Below are positions 1 to 9,084 of a stretch of 64,000 nt of DNA, one piece after another. Position numbers and translations under genes: made by a program. The notes beneath the pieces were generated by a model. The model saw nothing but the letters and a program-made list of their open reading frames with translations, did no database searches and was not told the origin of the DNA. Position 1 is the first letter of the stretch. The number at the start of each line of letters is the position of its first letter. The DNA comes from Pleomorphomonas sp. T1.2MG-36 (lineage in GTDB: Bacteria; Pseudomonadota; Alphaproteobacteria; Rhizobiales; Pleomorphomonadaceae), in NCBI RefSeq assembly GCF_950100655.1, contig NZ_CATNLY010000023.1:868001-932000 (forward strand). Reading direction: 5' to 3'.

Positions 1-1
1 C

Positions 2-3000
2 GCGCTCTACCTGGCCGGCCGCTCGACGTTGGACCTGTCGGGCCGCGTCGACGATGCCGGTCCGATCACCATCGACAAGCTGGCGCTCGCCGCGCCGGTG
101 CTGACGCTGCAAGGCTCGGCGGCGCTCGCCGCCGACCACTTCCCGACGGCCATCGACATCGACGGCCGCCTCGCGGGCAAGGACGGAGCCCTGCCGCTTG
201 GCGGCGCGGGCGCCACAACTCGGCTCGGCGAGGGACGACTGCGCTTTTCCTTCGGGCATGATGGCGCCTGGAGCCTGGAACTTGCCGCGGAGGGCCTGTC
301 GACACCCACCTTCGGTGCCGGGGCGCTGGCGATCAACGGCCGTGGCGCCGCCACCGATCTGGCCGACGCCGAGAAGCGCCGCATCGACTTCACACTCAGC
401 GGCGGCTCGAATGGCCTCAGCTTCACCGATGCCGCCGTCGGCGCGGCCGTGGGGGGCGAGCTGTCCTTCTCCGGCTCCGGCCGCTGGGCGGCCGGTGTCC
501 CGCTGACCATCGACGCCTTGAAGCTGGCGACGCCCACCGCCGAGGCATCGTTCGCAGGCAAGGTGGAGGATGGCCGCATCGAAGGGCAGCAAACGCTTCT
601 GGCTCCCTCGCTTGCGCCCTTCTCGGCGCTGGCCGGACGATCGCTTGACGGCCGCGTCGAACTGGCCGCCAGCGGAACCCTCGCTCCCACGACTGGAGCG
701 TTCGACCTGACTCTCGACGGCGAGGCCGGTGCGCTTTCGGCCGACATCGCCCGACTGGACAGCCTTCTCTCCGGTGCGACCAAGCTGAGCGGCCGCGTTG
801 CCCGCGACACCTCGGGGCTCAAGCTTCAGAATGTCAGGATCGCCAATCCGGCGCTGACGCTGACCGCCGACGGCAACCATGCCCTCGAGAGCACCGATGT
901 CACGGCGACGCTGACGTTGCCGGACGTCGGCCGCGTCGAGCCGAAAGCCAAGGGGGCGGCCGGGTTGATGCTGTCGGTCCGCGGCAGCGGCGGGCCACTC
1001 GATCTGACGGCGCGGCTTTCCTCCGACCGTCTCACGCTGGCCGGCAACGCGCTCGACAATCTGGGCGTTGATCTGACCGGTCGCCTGGATGGTGGCGACT
1101 TCAACGGCAAGATTGATGGCACGGGGCGCCTGAAGGGGAAGCCCCTGGCGCTGTCCGCCGGGCTCAAGAGTGCCGACGACGGTAGCCGGCGCATCGAGGG
1201 GCTTGCCCTTTCTGTGGCCGATAGCCGAATAACAGGCGATGCGACGATCAACTCCGATGGGCTGACCACCGGCCGGCTGGCCATCGACTCGCCAGATCTC
1301 TCCGCGCTGGCTCCGCTTGTCCTCGTCGATCTCGCCGGCCGGCTTTCCGCCGATGTGAGCCTGACGCCGGAGAATGGACGGCAAGCGGCGCAAACCAAGA
1401 TCAAGGCGGCCAATCTCGCCGTTGCCGGGACCAGGATTGCGTCGGCCGACGTCGAAGCGACCATTGCCGATCTTCTCGGCGCGCCGAAAATCGACGGTCG
1501 CTTCGCGGCGAAGGGCCTTGCGACCGAAGCCGCGAGCGTGACCAGCCTCGACGGCACCGCGAAAAGCGAGGGCAACGCAACGGCCTTCACCGTCCGGGCC
1601 GACGGAATAGCGGCACCGCAGCTCACCGCGGCAGGGCTCTCCGGTTTTGCGGCGACGGCATCCGGCCGGCTTGACGGCAACAAGGTGATGCTCGCCAGCG
1701 CGAAGCTGACCGGTCCCGCCGGGTTTGGCGCCGACGCCAATGGCATCGTTCCGTTTTCCGGCGGCGGTCTCGGCGTCGACGTCAGGGCGAATCTGCCGCT
1801 CGCCCTCGCGCAGTCCTTCGTCGCCACGCGTGGCACGCGTCTGACCGGGACAGCCAATGCAACCGTGAAAGTGTCCGGCAGCCTTGCTTCGCCCGACTTT
1901 TCCGGGCGCGTGACGGTCAGTGGCGCTTCGGTTGCCGATCCGCTGACCACCATGCGCCTCGACGCCATCGACGTGGCGCTCCAGCTCACCGGCGACAGGG
2001 TCCGCATCGAGAGGGCGACCGGCACCGTCAAGGGCGGCGGGCGTCTTTCGGCCGAAGGCAGCATCGGGCTTTCGACCGGCCTGCCGGTCGATGTCCGCGT
2101 CACGGCGGCCAGGGCGCGCGTCACCGACGGCCGAATCGTGACGGCCGATCTCGATGCATCTCTCGCGGTGGGCGGCTCGATGGTCGACGGCCTCAAGGTC
2201 ACCGGCAAGGTCGACATCGCGCGGGCCGAAATCACCGTTCCCGAAGGTGGAAGCGGAGCGGCGACCCTGATCGAGGTCCGTCACAAGAACACGCCTGATG
2301 ACGTGAATGCCACGCTGAAGCGCATCAGCAAGGCGGCCGGCGACGGCCGGACAAAATCGGGAGGCGGCCTCTCCGTCGGTCTCGACGTTGCCGTCAACGC
2401 ACCGCGCCAGCTGTTCGTGCGCGGCCGAGGCATCGATGCCGAACTCGGCGGTCACCTGACCGTGCGGGGCACGCTGGGCGACGTGCAGCCCGTGGGCAGT
2501 TTCTCGCTGATCCGTGGCCGTGTGCTGGTGATCGGCCAGCGCATCAGCCTCACCGAGGGCACCGTGACCCTCCAGGGCGACCTCAATCCCTACCTGTCCC
2601 TGTCGGCGACCACCACGTCGGAGTCGATCTCCGTGACCGCCACCGTCGAGGGCTATGCGGACAATCCCAGCATCGTCCTCTCCTCGACGCCCGAGCTGCC
2701 GCAGGACGAAATCCTTGCCCGCTTCCTGTTCAAGCGCTCGGTCTCGGATCTTTCGGCCTTGCAGATCGCCCAGTTGGCCGAGGCGGTGACCCAGCTCGCC
2801 GGCGGAGGCAACGGCAATGGCATCGTCGACCGCCTGCGCGCCAGCGTCGGCCTCGACGATCTCGACGTGAACACCGATGCCCAGGGCAACGCGGCCGTGA
2901 CGGCCGGCCGCTACGTCACCGAACGCGTCTATCTCGGCGTCACGGCTGGCGAAGGCGGGCGGAGCGGCGTGTCGGTCAATCTCGACATCACCGACGACGT

Positions 3001-3067
3001 CAAGGCCCGGGCCGAGGCGACACAGGAACAATCGAAGGTCGGCGTCTATTTCGAAAAGGAATACTGA
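2..3067 (+). CDS. tamB: TamB-like translocation/assembly protein (3' part)
   Basis: The reading frame is open from the first bases of the window, so the 5' end is missing; about 1,020 residues remain. The protein is a long run of Gly/Ala/Asp-rich short beta-strand repeats. It ends in the conserved TamB (former DUF490) C-terminal region: a stretch with RVLVIGQRISLTEGTVTL near residue 830, then STPELPQDEILARFLF, and a C-terminal beta-barrel-like tail ending in YFEKEY. TamB proteins are anchored in the inner membrane, span the periplasm, and work with the Omp85 protein TamA in outer-membrane biogenesis and lipid transport. tamA would be expected just upstream, outside the window. The family call is firm; the role in this organism is inferred. 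Confidence 0.9.
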   Translation, partial: ALYLAGRSTLDLSGRVDDAGPITIDKLALAAPVLTLQGSAALAADHFPTAIDIDGRLAGKDGALPLGGAGATTRLGEGRLRFSFGHDGAWSLELAAEGLSTPTFGAGALAINGRGAATDLADAEKRRIDFTLSGGSNGLSFTDAAVGAAVGGELSFSGSGRWAAGVPLTIDALKLATPTAEASFAGKVEDGRIEGQQTLLAPSLAPFSALAGRSLDGRVELAASGTLAPTTGAFDLTLDGEAGALSADIARLDSLLSGATKLSGRVARDTSGLKLQNVRIANPALTLTADGNHALESTDVTATLTLPDVGRVEPKAKGAAGLMLSVRGSGGPLDLTARLSSDRLTLAGNALDNLGVDLTGRLDGGDFNGKIDGTGRLKGKPLALSAGLKSADDGSRRIEGLALSVADSRITGDATINSDGLTTGRLAIDSPDLSALAPLVLVDLAGRLSADVSLTPENGRQAAQTKIKAANLAVAGTRIASADVEATIADLLGAPKIDGRFAAKGLATEAASVTSLDGTAKSEGNATAFTVRADGIAAPQLTAAGLSGFAATASGRLDGNKVMLASAKLTGPAGFGADANGIVPFSGGGLGVDVRANLPLALAQSFVATRGTRLTGTANATVKVSGSLASPDFSGRVTVSGASVADPLTTMRLDAIDVALQLTGDRVRIERATGTVKGGGRLSAEGSIGLSTGLPVDVRVTAARARVTDGRIVTADLDASLAVGGSMVDGLKVTGKVDIARAEITVPEGGSGAATLIEVRHKNTPDDVNATLKRISKAAGDGRTKSGGGLSVGLDVAVNAPRQLFVRGRGIDAELGGHLTVRGTLGDVQPVGSFSLIRGRVLVIGQRISLTEGTVTLQGDLNPYLSLSATTTSESISVTATVEGYADNPSIVLSSTPELPQDEILARFLFKRSVSDLSALQIAQLAEAVTQLAGGGNGNGIVDRLRASVGLDDLDVNTDAQGNAAVTAGRYVTERVYLGVTAGEGGRSGVSVNLDITDDVKARAEATQEQSKVGVYFEKEY

Positions 3068-3086
3068 CCGCTCCCCGATCGAGACC

Positions 3087-3111
3087 GGGTGCCTGGCTTG
3101 TCTGGGCACCC
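3087..3111 (+). terminator. possible terminator hairpin after tamB
   Basis: The seven-base arms GGGTGCC and GGCACCC enclose an 11-base loop 20 bases after the tamB stop. No T-run follows, so an intrinsic terminator is only possible. Confidence 0.3.
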
Positions 3112-3259
3112 GCATCATCCTTGCCAGAGATCAATAGCATCTCCGTAATCTGTTGGACGGATGGCCGATGGTGGCGCATCGTCCGCAGCATTCCTTTCTT
3201 CCGCTCGTTCGGTCGCCGGCAGAGGCGCGACGACGTGGGCACCAAGGCGAAGGCAAACC

Positions 3260-4189
3260 ATGCAGACCTACCAGATTCCCAAAAGCGACCTTTCGGTCTC
3301 CTCCGTCATCCTCGGCCTGATGCGCATTGCCAAAATGAGCGATGCCGAGATCCGGACCCTGGTCAACACCGCCATCGAGGCGGGCATCAACATGATCGAC
3401 CATGCCGACATCTATGGCGGCGAGCTGCATCTTTGCGAAAAGCGGTTCGGCGAGGCGATGAACCTGACGCCGGCCCAGCGCGAGAAGATCGTCATCCAGA
3501 GCAAGGCCGGCATCCGCAAGGGCTTCTTCGACTTTTCCGAAGCGCACCTCCTTGAAGCCGTCGACGGATCGCTGAAGGCGCTCAAGACCGATTATCTCGA
3601 CGTACTGCTCCTGCATCGCCCCGATGCGCTGGTCGAGCCGGAAGAGGTCGCCTCGGCCTTCGACAAGCTGCAGGCATCCGGCAAGGTGCGGAACTTCGGC
3701 GTTTCCAACCAGACGCCCGGCCAGATCGAACTGCTGAAGACGGCGGTGAAGCAGCCGCTTCTCGTCAACCAGGTACAGCTGTCGATCACCCACGCGCCGC
3801 TGATCGCCCAGGGCGTCGCCATCAACATGGCCGGCCTCGAGCAGTCGGTCGACCGCAACCTCGGCCTCCTCGACTATTCGCGCAAGGAAGGCATGACGCT
3901 GCAGGCGTGGTCGCCGTTCCAGCGGGGCTTCTTCGACGGGCCGTTCATCGGCGACCGCGAGAACTGCGCCGCCCTCAACGACGCGCTCGATGAGATCGCC
4001 GCCGCCCACGGCGTGACGCCGACCGGCATCGCGGTGGCCTGGATCATCCGCCATCCGGCGAAGATGCAGGTGGTGCTGGGCACGACCCGCACCGACCGCG
4101 TCAAGGAGTGCGTTGCCGGCGCCGGCGTGACGCTGTCGCGTGAGGAATGGTACCGGCTGTTCACCGCCGCCGGCTACATCGTTCCCTGA
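3260..4189 (+). CDS. aldo/keto reductase, YdhF-like
   Basis: A 309-residue single-domain NAD(P)H-dependent oxidoreductase of the aldo/keto reductase superfamily. The catalytic tetrad is visible: Asp47 and Tyr52 in the segment DHADIYGG, Lys82 in IQSKAG and His119 in LLLHRPD. The DHADIYGG signature resembles E. coli YdhF. The ATG at 3260 is preferred over upstream in-frame starts because the protein then begins directly with the first beta-strand of the barrel, with a purine-rich AAGGCGAAGG ahead of it. The substrate is unknown. A second reductase follows after 62 bases on the same strand, so the two may be co-transcribed. Confidence 0.88.
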   Translation: MQTYQIPKSDLSVSSVILGLMRIAKMSDAEIRTLVNTAIEAGINMIDHADIYGGELHLCEKRFGEAMNLTPAQREKIVIQSKAGIRKGFFDFSEAHLLEAVDGSLKALKTDYLDVLLLHRPDALVEPEEVASAFDKLQASGKVRNFGVSNQTPGQIELLKTAVKQPLLVNQVQLSITHAPLIAQGVAINMAGLEQSVDRNLGLLDYSRKEGMTLQAWSPFQRGFFDGPFIGDRENCAALNDALDEIAAAHGVTPTGIAVAWIIRHPAKMQVVLGTTRTDRVKECVAGAGVTLSREEWYRLFTAAGYIVP

Positions 4190-4251
4190 TCGCCTTTGGC
4201 CGGCGGCGGGGGGCCCGCCGCCGCGCCTCCACATTGCGAAAGGACAAGAGG

Positions 4252-5103
4252 ATGAGCACCATCGATGCCGGCCTGTCCGGGCAATTCAAGATCGGCGACC
4301 TCACGGTCAATCGCCTTGGCTTCGGCGCCATGCGCATCACCGGAAAGGGCATCTGGGGCCCGCCCGCCAATCGCGATGCGGCGCTCGCCACGTTGAAACG
4401 GCTGCCGGAGATCGGCGTCGACTTCATCGACACCGCCGACAGCTACGGGCCTGATGTTTCCGAGCAGTTGATCCGCGAGGCCCTGTACCCCTACAAGGGC
4501 ATGCTGATCGCCACCAAGGGCGGCCTCACCCGTGGCGGCCCGGACCAATGGACGCCGAACGGTCGGCCGGACTACCTGATCGAGCAGGCCAAGAAGAGCC
4601 TTGCCAAGCTTGGCGTCGACCGGATCGACCTCTGGCAGTTGCATCGCATCGACCCGAAGGTGCCGCGCGACGAACAGTTCGGCGCGGTGCGCCGGCTCCT
4701 CGACGAGGGCATCATCGCCCACGCCGGCCTTTCGGAAGTCTCGGTGGCCGAGATCGAGTCGGCGCGGAAAGTGTTCCCCGTCGCCACCGTGCAGAACCGC
4801 TACAACCTCACCGATCGCGCCAGTGAGGACGTCCTTGCCCACTGTGAGGCGAACGGCATCGGGTTCATTCCCTGGTTCCCGCTGGCGTCCGGCAAGCTCG
4901 CCCAACCGGGCGGCCTCGTCGACCGCATCGCCAAGGCGCACGGCGCAACGGCCGGTCAGGTGGCGCTCGCATGGTTGCTCGCTCGCAGCCCGGTGATGCT
5001 GCCCATCCCCGGCACATCGAGCGTCGCCCATCTAGATGAGAACGTGGTCGCCGCCAGCCTGAAGCTCACCTCGGCGGAGATGGCCGAGCTCGACGCCGCG
5101 TGA
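4252..5103 (+). CDS. aldo/keto reductase family oxidoreductase
   Basis: A 283-residue aldo/keto reductase. Asp60, Tyr65 (TADSYGP), Lys89 (IATKGG) and His131 (QLHRID) form the expected tetrad. The sequence from [16 protein letters not shown] onward is typical of the broad group annotated as oxidoreductase YdbC/PdxI-like. The start at 4252 follows AAAGGACAAGAGG, a good ribosome site. It is only distantly similar to the reductase just upstream, so this is not a simple recent duplication. The substrate cannot be told from sequence. Pyridoxal reductase activity is one possibility known in this subgroup. Confidence 0.88.
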   Translation: MSTIDAGLSGQFKIGDLTVNRLGFGAMRITGKGIWGPPANRDAALATLKRLPEIGVDFIDTADSYGPDVSEQLIREALYPYKGMLIATKGGLTRGGPDQWTPNGRPDYLIEQAKKSLAKLGVDRIDLWQLHRIDPKVPRDEQFGAVRRLLDEGIIAHAGLSEVSVAEIESARKVFPVATVQNRYNLTDRASEDVLAHCEANGIGFIPWFPLASGKLAQPGGLVDRIAKAHGATAGQVALAWLLARSPVMLPIPGTSSVAHLDENVVAASLKLTSAEMAELDAA

Positions 5104-5126
5104 GGGCAGCATAGGTTCCAACCGAT

Positions 5127-5152
5127 GCGGCAGCGACACGGATCGCTGCCGC
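5127..5152 (+). terminator. likely terminator hairpin
   Basis: A perfect 10-base stem (GCGGCAGCGA and TCGCTGCCGC) with a six-base loop lies 23 bases after the stop of the second reductase and is followed by TCTTGG. The stem is strong but the U-tract is poor. Confidence 0.5.
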
Positions 5153-5213
5153 TCTTGGCCCGTGGTGCCGTCGGGCCTTTCGCGCAAGGTTAGGATGGGG
5201 CATTGTCCGCCCC

Positions 5214-6923
5214 ATGCTCAAAACCTTCTTTTCCTATTACCGCCCTTATCGCGCGTTGTTCCTGCTCGACTTTGGCTGCGCCGTCGTCGCAGGCCTGCTC
5301 GAGCTCGGCTTTCCTCTCGCGGTCAAGGTCTACATTGACCGCCTGCTGCCATCGGCCGACTGGGCCCTGATCGTCGCCGCCGCTCTGGCCCTTCTGGCCG
5401 TCTACCTTCTCAGCGCCGGTCTCAACGCCATCGTCGTCTATTTCGGCCACATGCTCGGCATCAACATCGAAACCGAACTCCGGCGCCGCAGTTTCGATCA
5501 TTTGCAGAAGCTCTCCTTCCGCTATTTCGACAACCAGAAGTCCGGACATCTGGTCGCCCGGCTGACCAAGGACCTCGAAGAGATCGGCGAGATCGCCCAT
5601 CACGGCCCGGAAGACCTGTTCATCGCCGTCATGACCTTCATCGGCGCCTTCCTCCTGATGCTGTCGGTCAACACCGAGCTGGCGCTGATCACCACCGCCA
5701 TCGTGCCGGCGGTCGCCTTCATCACCGCCCGCTACGGCGGCCGCATGACCGAGAACTGGCACCAGCTCTACGGGCGCGTCGCAGGCTTCAACGTGCGGAT
5801 CGAAGAGAACGTCGGCGGCATGCGCGTGGTGCAGGCCTTCGCCAACGAGGACCACGAGCGCCGGCTGTTCGCCGTCGACAACTCCGCCTACCGGACCACC
5901 AAGCTCGCCGCCTACCGGCTGATGGCCGCCACCAACGCGCTGTCCTTCCTGTCGATGCGCCTCGTTCAGCTCGTCGTGCTGATCGCCGGCAGCCGGCTGG
6001 TGTTGACGGGCGATCTCACGGCTGGCGGCTTCGTCGGCTTCCTGCTGCTGGTCGGCGTGTTCTTCCGCCCGGTCGAAAAGATCAACGCGGTGATCGAAAC
6101 CTATCCCAAGGGCATCGCCGGCTTCCGCCGCTATCTTGAGTTCCTGGGCACCGAGCCGGACATCGCCGACAGGCCCAACGCCATCGTCGCCCCGCCGTTC
6201 AAGGGGCATGTGCGCTTTTCGGATGTCGGCTTCAGCTATGGCGGCGACCGGCCGCTGCTTTCCGGCATCAACCTCGACATAGCCTCCGGCGAGACGATTG
6301 CCTTCGTCGGACCGTCGGGTGTCGGCAAGACGACCCTCTGCTCGCTGCTGCCACGCTTCTACGAGGTGACGGAGGGCGCCATCTCCATTGACGGCATCGA
6401 CATCAGGAACATGACCGTCGCCTCGCTGAGGCGGCAGATCGGAATCGTGCAACAGGACGTGTTCCTGTTCGGAGGCACCATTCGCGAGAACATCGCCTAC
6501 GGCCGGCTGGATGCCACGGAAAGCGAAATCGCGGCTGCCGCCGAGCGCGCTCAACTCGGCAGTCTCCTGTCCGACCTGCCCGATGGGCTCGACACCATCG
6601 TCGGCGAGCGCGGCGTCAAGCTGTCCGGTGGCCAGAAGCAGCGCATCGCCATCGCCCGCATGTTCCTGAAGGATCCGCCGATCCTGATCCTCGACGAGGC
6701 CACCTCGGCGCTGGATACCGCGACGGAACGTGAAATCCAGGCCTCGCTGGCCGAACTTGCCAAGGGGCGCACCTCGCTGGTCATCGCCCACCGGCTCAGC
6801 ACCATCCGCAATGCGCACCGCATCGTCGTGGTGGATGCCGACGGCATCGCCGAGCAGGGCAGCCACGACGACCTTCTGAAGCGCGGCGGCGGCTATGCCC
6901 GTCTCTACGCGGCGGGTGGCTGA
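5214..6923 (+). CDS. ABC exporter, fused permease and ATPase
   Basis: A 569-residue half-transporter of the ABCB/MsbA type. Residues about 1-300 hold six predicted membrane helices. Residues about 330-569 form the nucleotide-binding domain, with Walker A GPSGVGKTT, a Q-loop in IVQQDVFLFGG, signature LSGGQKQRIAIARM, Walker B ILILDEATSALD and an H-loop in VIAHRLST. It should work as a homodimer that exports lipids, drugs or peptides; the substrate is not predictable. The gene stands alone. Its last 19 bases overlap the 3' end of dmeF on the opposite strand, so the two genes are convergent without a spacer. Confidence 0.9.
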   Translation: MLKTFFSYYRPYRALFLLDFGCAVVAGLLELGFPLAVKVYIDRLLPSADWALIVAAALALLAVYLLSAGLNAIVVYFGHMLGINIETELRRRSFDHLQKLSFRYFDNQKSGHLVARLTKDLEEIGEIAHHGPEDLFIAVMTFIGAFLLMLSVNTELALITTAIVPAVAFITARYGGRMTENWHQLYGRVAGFNVRIEENVGGMRVVQAFANEDHERRLFAVDNSAYRTTKLAAYRLMAATNALSFLSMRLVQLVVLIAGSRLVLTGDLTAGGFVGFLLLVGVFFRPVEKINAVIETYPKGIAGFRRYLEFLGTEPDIADRPNAIVAPPFKGHVRFSDVGFSYGGDRPLLSGINLDIASGETIAFVGPSGVGKTTLCSLLPRFYEVTEGAISIDGIDIRNMTVASLRRQIGIVQQDVFLFGGTIRENIAYGRLDATESEIAAAAERAQLGSLLSDLPDGLDTIVGERGVKLSGGQKQRIAIARMFLKDPPILILDEATSALDTATEREIQASLAELAKGRTSLVIAHRLSTIRNAHRIVVVDADGIAEQGSHDDLLKRGGGYARLYAAGG

Positions 6924-7837
6924 GAAGCGGACGCCCTGGCCTCCACCGTCAGGTGGACGATCTCGTGAACCGGTCGGAGGCGGCGACGCACATTGTCCGC
7001 GTCGTCGCCGACCACCGACACGATGGCGGCATGGCCGGCCGGACCGACGCGCCAAAGATGAAGATCGACGATGCGGGCCTCGGTCTCGTCTTCAACCAGT
7101 TCGCGGATCTCGCCCTCGACATGTGGATCGGCCATGTCGAGAAGCACCGAGGATGCCGCGCGCATCAGTGACCAGGACCAGACCGCGATCACGGCTGCCC
7201 CGACGAGTCCCATGGCCGGATCCAACCATACCCAGCCCAAGAACCGCCCGCCGAGAAGCGCGGCAATCGCAAGGACCGACGTCAAGGCATCCGCCAGCAC
7301 GTGGACGTAGGCAGAGCGCAGGTTGTTGTCATGGCCATGTTCGGCGTGGTCGTGGGGTTCGTGATGGTGATCGTGGTGATGATCGGGACCCAGCAGAACG
7401 GCGCTCAGGAGATTGACCAGGAGTCCCAGCACGGCAATGGCCGTCGCTTCCGAGAAAGCCACCGGTTGCGGATTGAGGAAGCGGAGAGCCGACTCGACGG
7501 CGATGCCCAGCGCCACAAGACCGAGAACCAGGGACGACGCGAAGCCGGCGAGATCGCCGACCTTGCCTGTGCCGAAAGTGAACCGCCGCTCGGCGGCGTA
7601 TCGGCGCGCCAGGAGATAGGCGAAGGCTGCCACCGTCAGAGCACCGGCGTGCGTGGCCATATGGAAACCGTCGGCGAGCAGCGCCATGGAGTTGAACACA
7701 ACACCGGCGACGATTTCGCCGACCATCATGGTCAGCGTCAGGAGCACGACCCAGAGCACACGGCGGGTGTTGCGGTCGTGGTCACGGCCAAGAAAGACGT
7801 GATCGTGAGCCATCCCGCCAACGTCAGACTGCTCCAT
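6905..7837 (-). CDS. dmeF: cation diffusion facilitator, DmeF-type Co/Ni exporter
   Basis: A 310-residue CDF family transporter. The N-terminal AHDHVFLGRDHDRN is the DmeF signature. It is followed by six predicted membrane helices; the metal-site residues HxxxD appear as DGFHMATHAG in helix 2 and HVLADALTS in helix 5. A His/Asp-rich cytoplasmic loop of about 18 residues lies between helices 4 and 5, and a C-terminal cytoplasmic domain follows. DmeF proteins in rhizobia export Co2+ and Ni2+ in exchange for protons. It lies 9 bases downstream of dmeR, so the two form one operon that the DmeR operator should control. The start at 7837 has GAGGCAGGGC ahead of it. Confidence 0.9.
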   Translation of the reverse strand: MEQSDVGGMAHDHVFLGRDHDRNTRRVLWVVLLTLTMMVGEIVAGVVFNSMALLADGFHMATHAGALTVAAFAYLLARRYAAERRFTFGTGKVGDLAGFASSLVLGLVALGIAVESALRFLNPQPVAFSEATAIAVLGLLVNLLSAVLLGPDHHHDHHHEPHDHAEHGHDNNLRSAYVHVLADALTSVLAIAALLGGRFLGWVWLDPAMGLVGAAVIAVWSWSLMRAASSVLLDMADPHVEGEIRELVEDETEARIVDLHLWRVGPAGHAAIVSVVGDDADNVRRRLRPVHEIVHLTVEARASASQPPAA

Positions 7838-7846
7838 TGCCCTGCC

Positions 7847-8119
7847 TCATTTTCCGTAGCGACGAATGGCTTCCATCAGTTCGTCCGCTGCCGCCGACCG
7901 CGTGGCATCGTCGATGCCAGGGCGGGCGACATGCTCGTGGAGGTGTCCCTCGATCAGCTCGTCCATCAGCCCCAGCACCGCGCCGCGCACACCGGCCACC
8001 TGATGCAAGACGACGGCGCACTCCGCCTCGTCCTCCAGCGCTTTTTCAATGGCGGTCAACTGTCCGGCGATGCGCCGGACACGGGCGAGCAAGGGTTTTT
8101 TGTTCGTTTTGGTATGCAT
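7847..8119 (-). CDS. dmeR: metal-sensing repressor DmeR (RcnR/FrmR/CsoR family)
   Basis: A 90-residue all-helical regulator of the FrmR/RcnR family. His2, the Cys in AECAVVL, and two His in GHLHEHV align with the Ni/Co ligands Cys35, His60 and His64 of E. coli RcnR. DmeR represses dmeRF and releases DNA when it binds Co2+ or Ni2+. Placement directly before dmeF agrees with this. The ATG at 8119 is chosen because the conserved N-terminal helix begins right after it; longer in-frame extensions upstream would run through the operator. The family is certain. Specificity for Co/Ni rather than formaldehyde or Cu(I) is inferred from the residues and the partner gene. Confidence 0.9.
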   Translation of the reverse strand: MHTKTNKKPLLARVRRIAGQLTAIEKALEDEAECAVVLHQVAGVRGAVLGLMDELIEGHLHEHVARPGIDDATRSAAADELMEAIRRYGK

Positions 8120-8120
8120 G

Positions 8121-8142
8121 ATAGGATACCCCCCTATCCTAT
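8121..8142 (-). promoter_or_regulatory. DmeR operator: 8-bp inverted repeat flanking a C/G run
   Basis: ATAGGATA, then six C, then TATCCTAT: a perfect inverted repeat around a homopolymer, the known layout of RcnR/FrmR-class operators (short arms around a G/C tract). It ends one base from the dmeR start codon. On the coding strand the G-run lies 9 bases upstream of ATG, so it may also serve as the ribosome-binding site. Confidence 0.8.
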
Positions 8143-8470
8143 AGAACTGGGAACCGTTGGCAAGACCTGAGTTCGCACTCGCGCCGTCGCCTCGGCGAAG
8201 ACTCTTCCGCCCTAAAACAACCGAAACATCGGGCAGCGCAAGGCGTTCACGGAGCGATCCCAACAATCGCAGTCGTTCTCCTCGCACCGTCGAGGTGTCG
8301 ACGAGACCGGCACGATGCCATTGCCAGCCGACCTGAGGCACGATGCAGAGCGAGCGGGTGAGTCCGGATCGCCTGAGCGTCGCCAAGCGGGCTGTATCCA
8401 TCCCGGCGGCCTTATGGCGACCCCGCGCGGGCGCTTTCCGAAATATAGGCGTATCCGTTGAGCGATGCCC
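8143..8470. other. intergenic region without recognisable gene
   Basis: About 330 bases between the dmeR operator and the IS200-type element. Several short frames are open but none looks like a known protein, has a convincing ribosome site or keeps the codon bias of neighbours. It could be decayed sequence that was later hit by the insertion element. The dmeR promoter must lie in its first 100 bases or so. Confidence 0.5.
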
Positions 8471-8488
8471 CGCATCCGGAAAATCACG

Positions 8489-8512
8489 AACCTCCGCCAG
8501 AGGCGGAGGTTT
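8489..8512 (-). repeat. IS200 right-end subterminal hairpin
   Basis: AACCTCCGCC and GGCGGAGGTT pair perfectly around a three-base loop, downstream of the tnpA stop. It matches the left-end hairpin closely. Confidence 0.75.
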
Positions 8513-8552
8513 GGGACGCTGCGCTTGGGCCACTAGAAGTGGCTTTGTTACA

Positions 8553-8987
8553 TCAGGGGTTCAGCTTGAACAGATCGTTGTGATCTGATGCCTTGTCGGC
8601 TTTCTCCTGGTCCCTGATGTAACGTCTAACGACCTGTTCATTGTAGCCGGTGGTGGATACGAAGTAACCGCGCGCCCAAAAGTGATAGCCGCGGAACTTG
8701 CGTTTGCGGGCATATTTGTTGGCGACATAAAGAGCCGTCTTGCCCTTCAGAAACCCGACGATGTGCGAAACGGAATACTTCGGCGGGATCGATATCAGCA
8801 TATGCACATGGTCAGTCATCATGTGCCCTTCGACGATCTGGCAGCCCTTCTGGAGACAGAGTTTCCGGAATTTCTCAACCAGTTCCCGACGCAACTCTCC
8901 ATAAAGCCTTTTCATTCTGTATTTACTTGCAAAAACCAAGTGGTATTTGCAGTCCCACGTTGAGTGGGCTAGATGGTTATCGTCCAC
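8553..8987 (-). CDS. tnpA: IS200-type transposase TnpA (HUH/Y1)
   Basis: A 144-residue single-strand transposase. It starts with NHLAHSTWDCKYHLVF, typical of IS200 TnpA. The HUH metal motif is His60-Val-His62 in MTDHVHM, and the catalytic tyrosine is Tyr123 in VRRYIRDQE. The GTG at 8987 is chosen over a longer upstream frame because GGAGG sits five bases ahead and the protein then has the family length of about 140-150. Every key residue is present, so the enzyme looks intact. The ribosome site lies inside a long hairpin, which should keep expression low. Confidence 0.88.
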   Translation of the reverse strand: MDDNHLAHSTWDCKYHLVFASKYRMKRLYGELRRELVEKFRKLCLQKGCQIVEGHMMTDHVHMLISIPPKYSVSHIVGFLKGKTALYVANKYARKRKFRGYHFWARGYFVSTTGYNEQVVRRYIRDQEKADKASDHNDLFKLNP

Positions 8988-8990
8988 TAT

Positions 8991-9033
8991 AACCTCCGTT
9001 CTTGACCCACTTCGTGGCCCAAGCACGGAGGTT
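8991..9033 (-). promoter_or_regulatory. hairpin masking the tnpA ribosome-binding site
   Basis: AACCTCCGT at 8991-8999 is the exact reverse complement of ACGGAGGTT at 9025-9033, and the intervening bases pair further (TTG..CCAC with GTGG..CAA). In the transcript the tnpA Shine-Dalgarno GGAGG forms one arm. The same kind of sequestering stem is known to repress translation of IS200 transposase in enterobacteria. Confidence 0.7.
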
Positions 9034-9062
9034 TCTTTTATACTGTGTAGAACCCATCCAAT

Positions 9063-9084
9063 CCTCCACCATAGGTGGAGGTTT
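9063..9084 (-). repeat. IS200 left-end subterminal hairpin
   Basis: CCTCCACC and GGTGGAGG pair around ATA, upstream of tnpA. It is the partner of the right-end hairpin at 8489-8512. Confidence 0.75.

Noticed and set aside
826..2235. Minus-strand frame within the tamB region.
   Set aside because: Ser/Arg/Pro-rich composition typical of an antisense shadow; tamB is clearly the real gene.
4252..5103. The first two aldo/keto reductases as a tandem duplication.
   Set aside because: Their sequences differ throughout apart from the catalytic motifs, so they are separate subfamilies placed side by side.
5190..7055. Long open frame on the minus strand opposite the ABC exporter (621 codons).
   Set aside because: It is a mirror of the exporter gene caused by high G+C third positions; the translation is low-complexity and no ribosome site or family is seen.
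8212..8487. Short minus-strand frame between dmeR and the IS element.
   Set aside because: No recognisable similarity, no good ribosome site and poor codon bias.
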